A program made the translations under genes and the position numbers. Shown here one piece after another: positions 1-8,022 of a DNA stretch of 64,000 bases; position 1 is the first letter of the stretch, and every line of letters starts with the position of its first letter. The stretch is from assembly GCA_965653565.1 (NCBI GenBank), contig CBFHAI010000014.1, positions 30,799 to 94,798 on the forward strand. Direction: 5' to 3'. Source of the DNA: JALCLA01 sp965653565. GTDB taxonomy: Bacteria > Pseudomonadota > Gammaproteobacteria > Xanthomonadales > Xanthomonadaceae. The notes below the pieces were generated by a model. It was given only the letters and a program-made list of their open reading frames with translations, ran no database searches and was not told where the DNA came from.

Positions 1-709
1 AAATGCGTAGCGCCAGATCCAGTCCGTCGTGCCCGGCACGCAGCCCCAGTTCCGGCTCGTACGAATATTCCTTCGGCAGCGCATCGGTTTCGGCATCGGT
101 GACGTACGGCGGGTTGGTCACGATCAATTCGTAACGCTCGCCGCGCACGGCCGCAAACAGGTCCGACTTCAACAGCCGCACATTGTCGGCATGCAGCCGC
201 GCCTTGTTCTCTTCGGCCAACGACAAGGCCTCGTCGCTGATGTCGACGCCATCGACCTGCCACTCCGGATAGTGATGCCCCATCGCGATCGCGATGCAGC
301 CCGAGCCGGTGCAGATATCGAGCGCGCGATGCACGTCGCGCCCGCCGATCCACGGCTCAAAACCCGACTCGATCAACTCGGCGATCGGCGAGCGCGGCAC
401 CAGCGCGCGGCGGTCGGATTTGAAACTCAGGCCCGCGAACCAGGCTTCGCCGGTGAGATAGGCGGCCGGAATGCGTTCCTGCACGCGCCGTTCGAACAGC
501 GCGAGGATCTTGGTTTTTTCCGCCGCCGTCAGCCGGCCCTGGCCATAGATCGGATTCAGATCGTGCGGCAGATGCAACGCATGCAGCACCAGTTGCGTGG
601 ACTCGTCCATCGCATTGTCGTAGCTGTGCCCGAAGGTCAGGCCGGCCTCGCCGAAGCGGCTCGCACCGTAGCGGATGAAGTCGATGATCGAGGCGAGTTC
701 GGCCGTCAT
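1..709 (-). CDS. prmB: Ribosomal protein L3 glutamine N5-methyltransferase PrmB, C-terminus cut by window edge
   Basis: Cytoplasmic SAM-dependent enzyme that methylates the side-chain amide of a conserved glutamine in ribosomal protein L3. Reading from the ATG at 709 gives MTAELASIIDFIRYG, the usual helical N-terminal domain, then the SAM-binding loop DICTGSG at about residues 131-137 and the catalytic NPPY at residues 199-202 that marks the HemK/PrmA/PrmB group. About 236 residues are present; the family is near 300, so only the last part is missing beyond position 1. The N-terminal sequence (GEAWFAG, VPRSPIAELI) fits PrmB better than the release-factor enzyme PrmC. It is transcribed divergently from the SCO-family gene, with a 72-nt spacer holding promoters for both. 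Confidence 0.9.
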   Translation of the reverse strand, partial: MTAELASIIDFIRYGASRFGEAGLTFGHSYDNAMDESTQLVLHALHLPHDLNPIYGQGRLTAAEKTKILALFERRVQERIPAAYLTGEAWFAGLSFKSDRRALVPRSPIAELIESGFEPWIGGRDVHRALDICTGSGCIAIAMGHHYPEWQVDGVDISDEALSLAEENKARLHADNVRLLKSDLFAAVRGERYELIVTNPPYVTDAETDALPKEYSYEPELGLRAGHDGLDLALRI

Positions 710-748
710 GTAAGCGGGTTTCGAAGGAGCGCGTGGCAGTCGGCGCGA

Positions 749-754
749 AGTATA
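749..754 (-). promoter_or_regulatory. Candidate -10 box for prmB
   Basis: On the minus strand the spacer reads TATACT at 754-749, about 40 nt before the prmB start codon. No convincing -35 box is seen by eye. It shares the spacer with the oppositely oriented TATAAT at 770-775. Confidence 0.4.
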
Positions 755-769
755 GCCGCGGCGCCTCGC

Positions 770-775
770 TATAAT
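770..775 (+). promoter_or_regulatory. TATAAT -10 box of the SCO-family gene; likely leaderless transcript
   Basis: A perfect TATAAT ends six bases before the ATG at 782, so a start 7 nt after the box would place the first transcribed base on the A of the ATG. No Shine-Dalgarno is present between them. This is what a leaderless mRNA would look like. The -35 region is not recognisable. Confidence 0.55.
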
Positions 776-781
776 CTCGCC

Positions 782-1429
782 ATGAATGAGCCACGCCCGC
801 CCCGCTCCGCCCGCCTGCCGTTGACGGCGATCCTCATCGTTGCTTTCGCCGCCGGCCTCGGGCTGTGGGCCGGGCAACGCTTCATGGGCGGCTCGCAGGC
901 CGCGACGCCGGCGCTCGCCAACGGCGTGCTGTTTCCGCAGCCGCGCACGCTGCCGGCATTCGCACTCGACGGCGCCGACGGCAAGACGATCGATGGGCAG
1001 GCGCTCGCCGGCCGCTGGACGGTCGTGTTCCTCGGCTTCACCCACTGCCCCGACATCTGCCCGACGACGCTCGCGCAACTGGCGCAGGCCGAAAAAGCCC
1101 TCGCCGATCTGCCGGCCGACAAACAGCCGCGGATTCTTTTCGTATCGGCCGATCCCGAGCGCGACACCCCGAAGGCCACCGCCGATTACGCCCGCTATTT
1201 CAGTCCGAATGCGATCGGCGCGACGGCCGATGTCGCGCGGCTCGAACCGTTCGCGCGCAGTCTCGGCATGATTTTCGTCAAGACCGATCTGGGCAACGGC
1301 GATTACACGATCGATCATTCTTCGTCGCTCGCCCTGCTCGATCCGAACGGCGCCTACGCCGGCGTCATCCGACCGCCGCTCGACGCCGCGAAGATCGCGG
1401 CCGATCTGCGCCTGCTGGCGACGCGCTGA
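782..1429 (+). CDS. SCO1/SenC/PrrC-family copper-binding thioredoxin-fold protein
   Basis: SCO proteins deliver copper to, or reduce, the CuA site of cytochrome c oxidase from the periplasmic face of the membrane. The 215-residue product has one N-terminal membrane anchor (about residues 12-31) and a thioredoxin fold. The copper ligands are visible as C89-P-D-I-C93 in GFTHCPDICPTT and H179 in TIDHSS. The ATG at 782 is chosen because the open frame upstream is antisense to prmB, and because it follows a TATAAT box by six bases. No SCO-dependent oxidase genes are in the window. psd begins one base after the stop, so the two are probably co-transcribed. Confidence 0.9.
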   Translation: MNEPRPPRSARLPLTAILIVAFAAGLGLWAGQRFMGGSQAATPALANGVLFPQPRTLPAFALDGADGKTIDGQALAGRWTVVFLGFTHCPDICPTTLAQLAQAEKALADLPADKQPRILFVSADPERDTPKATADYARYFSPNAIGATADVARLEPFARSLGMIFVKTDLGNGDYTIDHSSSLALLDPNGAYAGVIRPPLDAAKIAADLRLLATR

Positions 1430-1430
1430 C

Positions 1431-2297
1431 ATGCCGCCCCTCATCGCCCTGCAGTACCTGCTGCCGCATCGCCTGATGTCGCATTGCGCGAATGCGCTGG
1501 CGCGCTGGCGCTTCAAGCCGTGGAAGAACTTTTTCATCGGCCGCATCGTCGCCAACTTCAAGCCGGACATGAGCGAGGCCGAACAGCCCGATCCGTTCGC
1601 CTATTCGTGCTTCAACACCTTCTTCACCCGCTCGCTCAAACCCGGCGCGCGCATCGCCGATCCCGATCCGCGCGCGCTGCTGATGCCGTGCGATGGCGGC
1701 GTCAGCCAGGCCGGCCGCATCGAAAACGGCCGTATTTTCCAGGCCAAAGGCCAGAGTTTCACCGCCGCCGAACTGCTCGGCGACGACGCCGCGGCGGCGC
1801 CGTTCACCGATGGCTGGTTCGCCAATTTCTACCTGGCGCCGCGCGACTACCACCGCGTCCACATGCCTTGGTCGGGCACGCTGCGCGAAACCCTGCACAT
1901 CCCCGGCCGCCTCTTCAGCGTCTCGCCGGCCACCGCGCGCAACGTGCCGCGCCTGTTCGCGCGCAACGAACGCCTGGTCTGCCACTTCGACACCGACTTC
2001 GGCCCGATGGCGGTGGTGATGGTCGGCGCGCTGCTCGTGTCGGGCGTGGAAACCGTCTGGAGCGGCGAAGAAATCCCGCCCTACGGCCACAAACTGCGAC
2101 ACGAAGACTGGCGCGGCAAGAACATCGTCCTGCGCCGCTTCGCCGAGATGGCGCGCTTCAATTACGGCTCGACGGTGGTGGTGCTGATTCCCAGGGAGGC
2201 CGGTTTCATCGATCCGGAACTGCGGCCGGAGCAGCATGTGCGGGTGGGGCAGCGGATGGGGGTGGTGTCGAGTGAGGGATTAGGGGTTAGTGGTTAG
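1431..2297 (+). CDS. psd: Phosphatidylserine decarboxylase proenzyme
   Basis: Inner-membrane enzyme that converts phosphatidylserine to phosphatidylethanolamine. The 288-residue proenzyme has the family features: the autocatalytic cleavage site G246-S247 (FNYGSTVVV), where the serine becomes the pyruvoyl cofactor, and the self-processing aspartate and histidine at D88 (PCDGG) and H144 (DYHRVH). Length is normal for the Psd-B group. The last residues (SSEGLGVSG) and the stop codon are encoded by the left arm of a palindromic repeat at 2276, so the native C-terminus has been replaced or extended by repeat DNA; the conserved core ends before it. It follows the SCO gene by 1 nt. Confidence 0.95.
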   Translation: MPPLIALQYLLPHRLMSHCANALARWRFKPWKNFFIGRIVANFKPDMSEAEQPDPFAYSCFNTFFTRSLKPGARIADPDPRALLMPCDGGVSQAGRIENGRIFQAKGQSFTAAELLGDDAAAAPFTDGWFANFYLAPRDYHRVHMPWSGTLRETLHIPGRLFSVSPATARNVPRLFARNERLVCHFDTDFGPMAVVMVGALLVSGVETVWSGEEIPPYGHKLRHEDWRGKNIVLRRFAEMARFNYGSTVVVLIPREAGFIDPELRPEQHVRVGQRMGVVSSEGLGVSG

Positions 2298-2370
2298 GGC
2301 GCTACGATCGGGACCTTCGCACAGGCCAACCGCTTCGTGCAGCGCGCCCTCACCACTCGTCCCTATTCCC
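2276..2370. repeat. Palindromic intergenic element, copy A (psd 3' end)
   Basis: Left arm 2276-2302 starts GGGATTAGGGGTTAGTGG and ends AGGGCGC. Right arm 2344-2370 starts GCGCCCTCACCACTCG and ends ATTCCC. The arms are imperfect inverted repeats of 27 nt (about 22 of 27 paired) around a loop of about 41 nt. The left arm encodes the last codons and the TAG stop of psd. The interior shares GACCTTCG and GCTTCGTGCAGC with copy B. Confidence 0.8.
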
Positions 2371-2396
2371 TTATCAAACAGGGGCGTGTCCGACAC

Positions 2397-2490
2397 GGGA
2401 TTGGGGACTAGTGGTTAGGGCGCTTCGACCGAGACCTTCGAGCAATCAAGCGCTTCGTACAGCGCGCCCTCGCTACTCGTCCCTATCCCC
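2397..2490. repeat. Palindromic intergenic element, copy B (tandem with copy A)
   Basis: Left arm 2397-2423 (GGGATTGGGGACTAGTGG...AGGGCGC) and right arm 2464-2490 (GCGCCCTCGCTACTCG...). It starts 121 nt after copy A. Its interior is related to copy A (GAGACCTTCG, GCTTCGTACAGC), so A and B look like a tandem duplication of a whole unit. It ends about 55 nt before the thr promoter. Confidence 0.8.
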
Positions 2491-2544
2491 TCATCGAGCA
2501 GCGGCACATCCGAGCAGTACCTCGCCCACCCGCCCCGCCCTCCC

Positions 2545-2573
2545 TTGACAACCCTCCCCTCCCCGGGTTTCCC
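2545..2573 (+). promoter_or_regulatory. Candidate thr operon promoter
   Basis: TTGACA at 2545-2550 matches the sigma70 -35 consensus exactly. A 17-nt spacer leads to TTTCCC at 2568-2573, a poor -10. With that spacing transcription would start at about 2580-2581, the first base of the leader-peptide ATG. The -35 is convincing; the -10 is not. Confidence 0.45.
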
Positions 2574-2580
2574 TAGCACC

Positions 2581-2652
2581 ATGCTGCGCCGCCGCACGAC
2601 TGGCTCGACGACTATTACCACGCCCCGCGTGGTGCGCGCCGTCGTGTCTTAA
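2581..2652 (+). CDS. thrL: thr operon leader peptide (attenuator), 23 codons
   Basis: A 23-codon frame starting at ATG 2581 and ending TAA 2652 contains TTGSTTITT: six threonine codons and one isoleucine codon within nine residues, followed by PRVVRAVVS. This matches the logic of the enterobacterial thr leader, whose translation senses Thr-tRNA and Ile-tRNA levels and decides whether RNA polymerase continues into thrABC. It lies 94 nt upstream of thrA, on the same strand, just after a TTGACA -35. There is no Shine-Dalgarno before the ATG, consistent with a leaderless start. Downstream, at 2660-2745, several GC-rich segments could pair, but no stem followed by a clear T-run is obvious by eye, so the terminator half is not established. 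Confidence 0.75.
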   Translation: MLRRRTTGSTTITTPRVVRAVVS

Positions 2653-2746
2653 GTTTCACCGACCGGCTCCGCACCTCGACGAGGCAGCGGACCGCGCAAG
2701 CGACCCCCTTCCCGCCGCGATTCGGAGTCTCTTCCAGGAGGCTTTG

Positions 2747-5251
2747 ATGAACGCGCTCGCCCCAGACCCCGCCCCCGCGCCGCAACCGCAGCCCGCGCGC
2801 ACCGTGGCCCACAAGTTCGGCGGCACCAGCGTGGCGGATGCGCAGCGCTACCGGCATGTCGCGAGTTTGCTGCGCGAACGGCCCGAGACGCTGCAAGTGA
2901 CGGTCGTATCAGCGATGCACGGCGTCACCGATGCGCTGATCGCGCTCGCCGAAACGGCGGTCTCCGGCGCCTCGTGGCACCCGCGCTGGGAATCGCTGCG
3001 CGACCGCCATCTGTCGACCGCGCAAACGATTTCCGGCGCGGCTTTCGACGAAACCTCGGCCTGGCTCAACGCGCAATTCGATGAACTGGCGGCGCTGCTC
3101 GGCGCGGTGGCGTTGCTGGGCAGCGGCGCGGAAGCCGCGCTCGCGCGCGTGCACGGACTGGGCGAAGTCTGGTCGGCACGTTTGCTCGGCGCGGCGTTGC
3201 GTTCGCAGCACGACGACGTCGCCGTGCTCGATGCGCGCGAAGTGCTCGTCATCGGCCGCAACGAACTCGGCGTCGCGGTCGACTGGGAAACCAGCGCGCG
3301 CAATCTGGCCGCGTGGCGCGCGCGTCATCCGCAGCCGCGCATCGTCGTGACCGGCTTCGTCGCGCGCGACGCCAGCGGCATGCCGACCACGCTCGGCCGC
3401 AACGGCAGCGATTTCTCCGGCGCGATATTCGCCGCGTTGTTCGACGCCGGCGAACTGCACATCTGGACCGACGTCGACGGCGTGTTGTCGGCCGATCCGC
3501 GCTCCGTTCCCGAGGCCGTGCTGCTGCCGCGCATGTCCTACGACGAAGCCTGCGAACTGGCCTATTTCGGCGCCAAAGTGATCCATCCGCAGACGATGGC
3601 GCCGGCGATCGCGCGCGGCCTGCCGATCCTGATCCGCAACACGTTCAATCCGTCGCACCCGGGCACGCGCATCGATGCCGAAGGCGGCGGCGGTGCCGCG
3701 ATGCCGGCGAAGGGTCTGTCGCTCGCCTCCGACCTCGCGCTGCTCAATGTCGAAGGCAGCGGCATGATCGGCGTGCCCGGCACTGCCGAACGCGTGTTCG
3801 CGACTTTGCGTGCAGCCGGCGTATCGGTGGTGATGATTTCGCAGGGTTCGTCGGAGCATTCGATCTGCTGCGTGGTGCGCGCCGCGCAGGCCGAAGCCGG
3901 CCGCGCGGCGTTGACGCGCGCGTTCGCGCCGGAACTGGCGCAGGGCCAGATCCAGCGCGTCACGGTCGAATCGAATATCAGCGTGCTCGCCGCCGTCGGC
4001 GACGGCATGGCCGGAACGCCCGGCGTAGCCGCGCGCTTTTTCGGCGCGCTGGCGCGGGCCCGCGTCAATGTGCGTGCGATCGCGCAGGGCGCGTCCGAAA
4101 GGAATATTTCCGCCGCGATTTCGTCGCACGACGCCACCAAGGCGCTGCGCGCCGCGCACGCCGGTTTCTGGCTGTCGCCACAGACGATTTCGCTCGGCGT
4201 GATCGGCCCGGGCAAGGTCGGCGCCGCCTTGCTCGATCAGATCGCCAGTGCCGCGCCGCGGCTGCATGCCGGCGCGAATCTCGACCTGCGCCTGCGCGCG
4301 CTCGCCAGCAGCCGCCGCATGCATCTGGCCGATGGCACCGGCGTCGCCACCCCATGGCGCGAGCGCCTCGAACAGGCGGAGGACTGCGATCTGGATGCCT
4401 TCGCCGCGCACGTGCACGCCGCGCATCTGCCGCACGCGGTGATCGTCGATTGCAGCGCGAGCCCGAAAGTGGCGGCGCGTTATGCCGAATGGCTGGCTGC
4501 CGGCATCCACGTGATCACGCCCAACAAGCAGGCCGGCGCCGGGCCGCTGGCGCAATGGCAGGCGATCCGCGATGCCGCGGCGCGCGGTGGCGCGCGCTTC
4601 CGCTACGAGGCCACGGTGGGCGCGGGGCTGCCGGTGATTTCAACCCTGCGCGATCTGCTCGATACCGGCGACGAATTGATTGCGGTCGAGGGAATTCTGT
4701 CCGGCACGCTCGCGTGGCTGTTCAATCGCTACGACGGCGAACAACCGTTCTCGCAACTGGTGCGTGAAGCGCACGAACTCGGCTACACCGAACCGGACGC
4801 TCGCGACGATCTTTCCGGCACCGACGTGGCGCGCAAACTGGTGATCCTCGCGCGCGAAGCCGGGCGCGAACTCAATCTCGACCAGGTGCAGGTGGAATCG
4901 CTGATCCCGCGCGAACTGGCCGAGGTTTCGCCGCAGGATTTCCTCGCCCGCCTCGGCGAATTCGACGACGCGATGCGCACGCGCCACGCACGCGCCGATG
5001 CCGGCGGAAACGTGTTGCGCTATGTCGCGCGGCTCGATGGCGACGGCGCACGCGTCGGCCTGGTCGAACTGCCATCGACGCACGCCTTCGCCCACCTGCA
5101 ACTGACCGACAACATCGTGCAGTACAGCACCCGGCGCTACTGCCACAACCCGCTGATCGTGCAAGGCCCCGGCGCCGGGCCCGAGGTCACCGCGGCCGGC
5201 GTGTTCGCCGATCTGCTGCGCGTCGGCGCCGCACTCGGAGCGCGCCTGTGA
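2747..5251 (+). CDS. thrA: Bifunctional aspartokinase I / homoserine dehydrogenase I
   Basis: Catalyses the first and third steps from aspartate to threonine: phosphorylation of aspartate, and NAD(P)H reduction of aspartate semialdehyde to homoserine. The 834-residue fusion has the kinase signature KFGGTS at residues 23-28, a central pair of ACT regulatory domains (about 310-470) that bind threonine in homologues, and the dehydrogenase Rossmann loop GPGKVG near residue 485. ATG 2747 is preferred over the adjacent TTG because AGGAGG at 2736-2741 lies 5 nt upstream. Its stop overlaps the thrB ATG by one base. A proline/alanine-rich N-terminal tail precedes the kinase. Expression is probably governed by the upstream leader peptide. 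Confidence 0.97.
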   Translation: MNALAPDPAPAPQPQPARTVAHKFGGTSVADAQRYRHVASLLRERPETLQVTVVSAMHGVTDALIALAETAVSGASWHPRWESLRDRHLSTAQTISGAAFDETSAWLNAQFDELAALLGAVALLGSGAEAALARVHGLGEVWSARLLGAALRSQHDDVAVLDAREVLVIGRNELGVAVDWETSARNLAAWRARHPQPRIVVTGFVARDASGMPTTLGRNGSDFSGAIFAALFDAGELHIWTDVDGVLSADPRSVPEAVLLPRMSYDEACELAYFGAKVIHPQTMAPAIARGLPILIRNTFNPSHPGTRIDAEGGGGAAMPAKGLSLASDLALLNVEGSGMIGVPGTAERVFATLRAAGVSVVMISQGSSEHSICCVVRAAQAEAGRAALTRAFAPELAQGQIQRVTVESNISVLAAVGDGMAGTPGVAARFFGALARARVNVRAIAQGASERNISAAISSHDATKALRAAHAGFWLSPQTISLGVIGPGKVGAALLDQIASAAPRLHAGANLDLRLRALASSRRMHLADGTGVATPWRERLEQAEDCDLDAFAAHVHAAHLPHAVIVDCSASPKVAARYAEWLAAGIHVITPNKQAGAGPLAQWQAIRDAAARGGARFRYEATVGAGLPVISTLRDLLDTGDELIAVEGILSGTLAWLFNRYDGEQPFSQLVREAHELGYTEPDARDDLSGTDVARKLVILAREAGRELNLDQVQVESLIPRELAEVSPQDFLARLGEFDDAMRTRHARADAGGNVLRYVARLDGDGARVGLVELPSTHAFAHLQLTDNIVQYSTRRYCHNPLIVQGPGAGPEVTAAGVFADLLRVGAALGARL

Positions 5252-6171
5252 TGCGTCTGCAGGCAAGCGCCTTCGCGCCGGCGAGCGTCGGCAATGTGGC
5301 GGTGGGTTTCGATCTGCTCGGCCACAGCGTGGCCGGCCCGGGCGATCGCGCGACGGTGCGCCGCATCGCCACACCCGCGGTGCACATCGCGACCGTGCGC
5401 GGCATCGCCGGCGATCTGCCGCGCGAAGCCGAACGCAATACCGCGGGGCGCGCGCTGCTATCGATGCGCGCGAGCCTCGGCCTGCCGTTCGGCTTCGAAC
5501 TCGAACTCGACAAAGGCATCGCACTGGGTTCGGGCATGGGCGGCTCGGCCGCCTCGTGCGTGGCCGCGCTGGTCGCCGCCAATGCACTGCTCGACGAGCC
5601 GCTGTCGCGCGAGGCCTTGTACCCGTTCGCACTCGACGGCGAAGCGGTGGCGAGCGGCGGCCGGCACGGCGACAACCTCGGCGCGATGCTGCTCGGCGGA
5701 CTCGTGCTCGCTACTGCCGATCGGCTCGTGAAACTCGAGGTTCCCGATTACTGGCACTGCGTTCTCGTACATCCCGAACAAGTGCTCGAAACGCGCCGTG
5801 CGCGAGAAGCGCTCGCCGGAACTTATGAACTGAAAGGATTCGTCGCACAAAGCGCCAACCTCGCGCTCGTGCTGAGCGGCTGCGCGCGCGCTGACGCATC
5901 GCTGGTTCGTGCGGGGCTGGCGGACGTGCTGGTCGAACCGCGCCGCGCGCCGTTGATTCCCGGCTTCGCAGCAGTAAAACAGGCCGCACTCGACGCCAAC
6001 GCGATGGGCGCCAGCATCTCGGGCGCCGGCCCCAGCGTGTTTGCCTGGTTCGAAACCCGCGCCGCCGCCGAGGCGGCGGTGCTGCCGATGCAGGCGGGAT
6101 TCTCCGCGGTCGGCGTCGATTCGCAGGCCTGGGTTTCGCCGATCGCCGGCCCCGCCGCGGAGGTGCTGTGA
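5251..6171 (+). CDS. thrB: Homoserine kinase
   Basis: Phosphorylates homoserine with ATP, the step between ThrA and ThrC. The 306-residue product is a GHMP-family kinase: N-terminal strand ASAFAPASVGNVAVGFD and the glycine-rich phosphate loop GSGMGGSAAS at residues 93-102. C-terminal GASISGAGPSVFAW matches the family's third conserved motif. Start ATG 5251 overlaps the thrA stop (TGATG), and its own stop overlaps the thrC start in the same way, so the three genes are translationally coupled. Length matches E. coli ThrB (310). Confidence 0.96.
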   Translation: MRLQASAFAPASVGNVAVGFDLLGHSVAGPGDRATVRRIATPAVHIATVRGIAGDLPREAERNTAGRALLSMRASLGLPFGFELELDKGIALGSGMGGSAASCVAALVAANALLDEPLSREALYPFALDGEAVASGGRHGDNLGAMLLGGLVLATADRLVKLEVPDYWHCVLVHPEQVLETRRAREALAGTYELKGFVAQSANLALVLSGCARADASLVRAGLADVLVEPRRAPLIPGFAAVKQAALDANAMGASISGAGPSVFAWFETRAAAEAAVLPMQAGFSAVGVDSQAWVSPIAGPAAEVL

Positions 6172-7460
6172 TGCGCTTCGTTTCCACGCGCGGCAACACC
6201 CCTGCGACATCGCTGTCGGATGCGTTGGCGGCCGGGCTTGCGCCGGACGGTGGCCTGTTCGTCCCCGAGAAATTGCCGACGCTGGGGACGGACGATTTCC
6301 GCAACTGCGATTCGCTGCCCGAAGTCGCAAGCGCACTGCTGCGACCCTTCTTTGCCGGCGACGACCTGCAATCGCAACTCGCGCCCATCTGCGCCGAAGC
6401 ATTCGACTTCGACGCGCCGTTGCGCGAACTCGACGATACGACCTTCCTGCTCGAACTTTTCCACGGACCGACGGCGGCGTTCAAGGACTACGGCGCCCGC
6501 TTCCTCGCCGCCTGCCTGAAGCGCCTGCGCGCTGCCGACGACCCGCCGCTGACGATCCTGGTCGCCACCTCCGGCGACACCGGCGCCGCGGTCGGCGGTG
6601 CGTTCCATGGCATCGATGGATTGCGCGTCGTGATCCTGTATCCCGACGGCCGCGTCTCGCCGCGACAGGCGCACCAGTTGGGCGCCTTCGGCGACAACGT
6701 CAAGGCCTACCGCGTCGCCGGCAGCTTCGACGACTGCCAGGCCCTCGCCAAGCGCGCCTTGAACGACGCCGACCTGCAGCGCCAGGTTCCACTCAGCTCC
6801 GCCAACAGCATCAGCCTCGGCCGCCTGCTGCCGCAGATGGCTTACTACGCGCACGCGGCGATCAAATTCTTCCGCGAAAAAGGCGAATCGCTGAACTTCA
6901 TCGTCCCGACCGGAAACCTCGGCAACGCGCTGGCGGCTGCGCTGGCACGCGCAGCCGGCGTGTCGATCGGACGCATCGAACTTGCCACCAACGCAAATCG
7001 CACCTTGCCGGATTTTTTTGCGGGAGCGGCCTACTCGCCGCGTGCCAGTGTCCCGACGCTGGCCAACGCAATGGATGTCGGCGCACCGAGCAACTTCGAA
7101 CGGCTGCGTTGGTTGATCCCCGACGATGCGCGTTTGCGAAGTGAGTTTTCGGCGTTTTCCGTCAGTGATGCGCAGATTCGCGAGACGATTCGCGCGGTAT
7201 GGGATCGCCATGCCGTAGCCGTGTGTCCGCACACGGCAACCGGCATGTTCCGACGCGAAGCGTTTCGCGATGACGGCAAGCGCTGGGCCGTCGCGGCGAC
7301 TGCGCATCCGGCAAAGTTCGAGTCGGTGATCGAACCGCTGATCGGCACGGTGGTGGAGCCACCGCCGGCATTGGCGAAGTTGCTGGCGAAAAGGAGTTTT
7401 GCCGAGGGGATGGGGAATAAGTATGGGGAGTTGGTGAGGGTGCTTGGTACGCGGGTCTGA
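6171..7460 (+). CDS. thrC: Threonine synthase
   Basis: PLP enzyme that converts O-phosphohomoserine to threonine and phosphate, completing the pathway encoded by this operon. The 429-residue product has the Schiff-base lysine K105 in HGPTAAFKDYGARF and the phosphate-binding loop TSGDTGAAVGGAF. The N-terminus MRFVSTRGNTP is the usual threonine-synthase start. ATG 6171 overlaps the thrB stop. The operon ends here; a strong palindrome of the GTCATTCCCGC type lies about 110 nt downstream. Confidence 0.97.
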   Translation: MRFVSTRGNTPATSLSDALAAGLAPDGGLFVPEKLPTLGTDDFRNCDSLPEVASALLRPFFAGDDLQSQLAPICAEAFDFDAPLRELDDTTFLLELFHGPTAAFKDYGARFLAACLKRLRAADDPPLTILVATSGDTGAAVGGAFHGIDGLRVVILYPDGRVSPRQAHQLGAFGDNVKAYRVAGSFDDCQALAKRALNDADLQRQVPLSSANSISLGRLLPQMAYYAHAAIKFFREKGESLNFIVPTGNLGNALAAALARAAGVSIGRIELATNANRTLPDFFAGAAYSPRASVPTLANAMDVGAPSNFERLRWLIPDDARLRSEFSAFSVSDAQIRETIRAVWDRHAVAVCPHTATGMFRREAFRDDGKRWAVAATAHPAKFESVIEPLIGTVVEPPPALAKLLAKRSFAEGMGNKYGELVRVLGTRV

Positions 7461-7567
7461 TTTTTGACCTGCAATCTCGTTGGTTCTTGCGAATGTGGAA
7501 TCCAATGATTTTGGCGGTTCGCCTTTTTCGACGCCGCTCCCAGTCGGCTCTTGGGGCACAACAATTT

Positions 7568-7595
7568 CGTCATTCCCGCCTCCGCGGGAATGACG
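7568..7595. repeat. Perfect 12-bp GTCATTCCCGC palindrome after thrC
   Basis: CGTCATTCCCGC (7568-7579), loop CTCC, then GCGGGAATGACG (7584-7595): a perfect 12-bp stem. This is a form of the very common bacterial dispersed palindrome with core CATTCCCGC...GCGGGAATG. It lies between the convergent thrC and the 7655-7966 gene and could stop transcription from both sides, though no T-run follows. A partial copy (CGTCATTCC) begins at 7621, and another (CGTCATTCCCGG) near 21763. Confidence 0.8.
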
Positions 7596-7654
7596 GAGAT
7601 TGACGTCGCCAAGCGAGCGCCGTCATTCCAAACATTTTGCGAAAACTAAAAAAC

Positions 7655-7966
7655 CTACCGAAACTCCGCCCGCTCGATCGTATTGGTCTGCAGCAGAATC
7701 TCCTGATCCTTCTGATTCGACAGCACCACCCAGCCCGGCCCGAAATCGAGCACCACGCCGGCGATTTCCTGGTAGCCGACCATCACCACGACGCGGCGGC
7801 TCTGTTCTTTGCTCTGGCGCAGCATTTTCTCCAGACGCGCCATGTAGCCATGGGTGGTGGGCACGGTCATCGCGTGCGGCATGGGGGCCGGCGCGGGTTG
7901 CGGTTGGGCGGTTGCGGCGAGCGGTAACAGGGCGAACAAAGCCAGAGTGGCGAAGCGGCGGGTCAT
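7655..7966 (-). CDS. Small exported protein, possible Sm-like fold
   Basis: 103 residues with a clear Sec signal peptide (MTRRFATLALFALLPLAATAQ), a short Pro/Ala linker, and a basic region ARLEKMLRQSKEQSRR. A compact beta-rich C-terminal half follows: VVVMVGYQEIAGVVLDFG, then WVVLSNQKDQEILLQTNTIERAEF. The strand pattern and the pairing with the next gene upstream suggest a small beta-barrel of Sm/bacterial-Hfq-like type, but this is inference from hydrophobic pattern only. It is the last gene of a minus-strand run bpt - lipoprotein nuclease - 8023-8316 gene - this gene. AAGGA lies 6-7 nt before the ATG. I do not recognise a named family. Confidence 0.7.
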   Translation of the reverse strand: MTRRFATLALFALLPLAATAQPQPAPAPMPHAMTVPTTHGYMARLEKMLRQSKEQSRRVVVMVGYQEIAGVVLDFGPGWVVLSNQKDQEILLQTNTIERAEFR

Positions 7967-8022
7967 CGGAATTCCTTCAGGAAGTGGCGAACGGGAAGCG
8001 AGGCGCAATCGGGAGACAAAAC

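Noticed and set aside
29..781. Open frame continuing 251 codons upstream of the SCO-family start
   Set aside because: It is antisense to prmB, lacks family similarity, and the SCO start at 782 follows a TATAAT box and begins the membrane anchor.
2744..2746. TTG as the thrA start codon
   Set aside because: AGGAGG spacing favours the ATG three bases later, which is also the stronger start codon.
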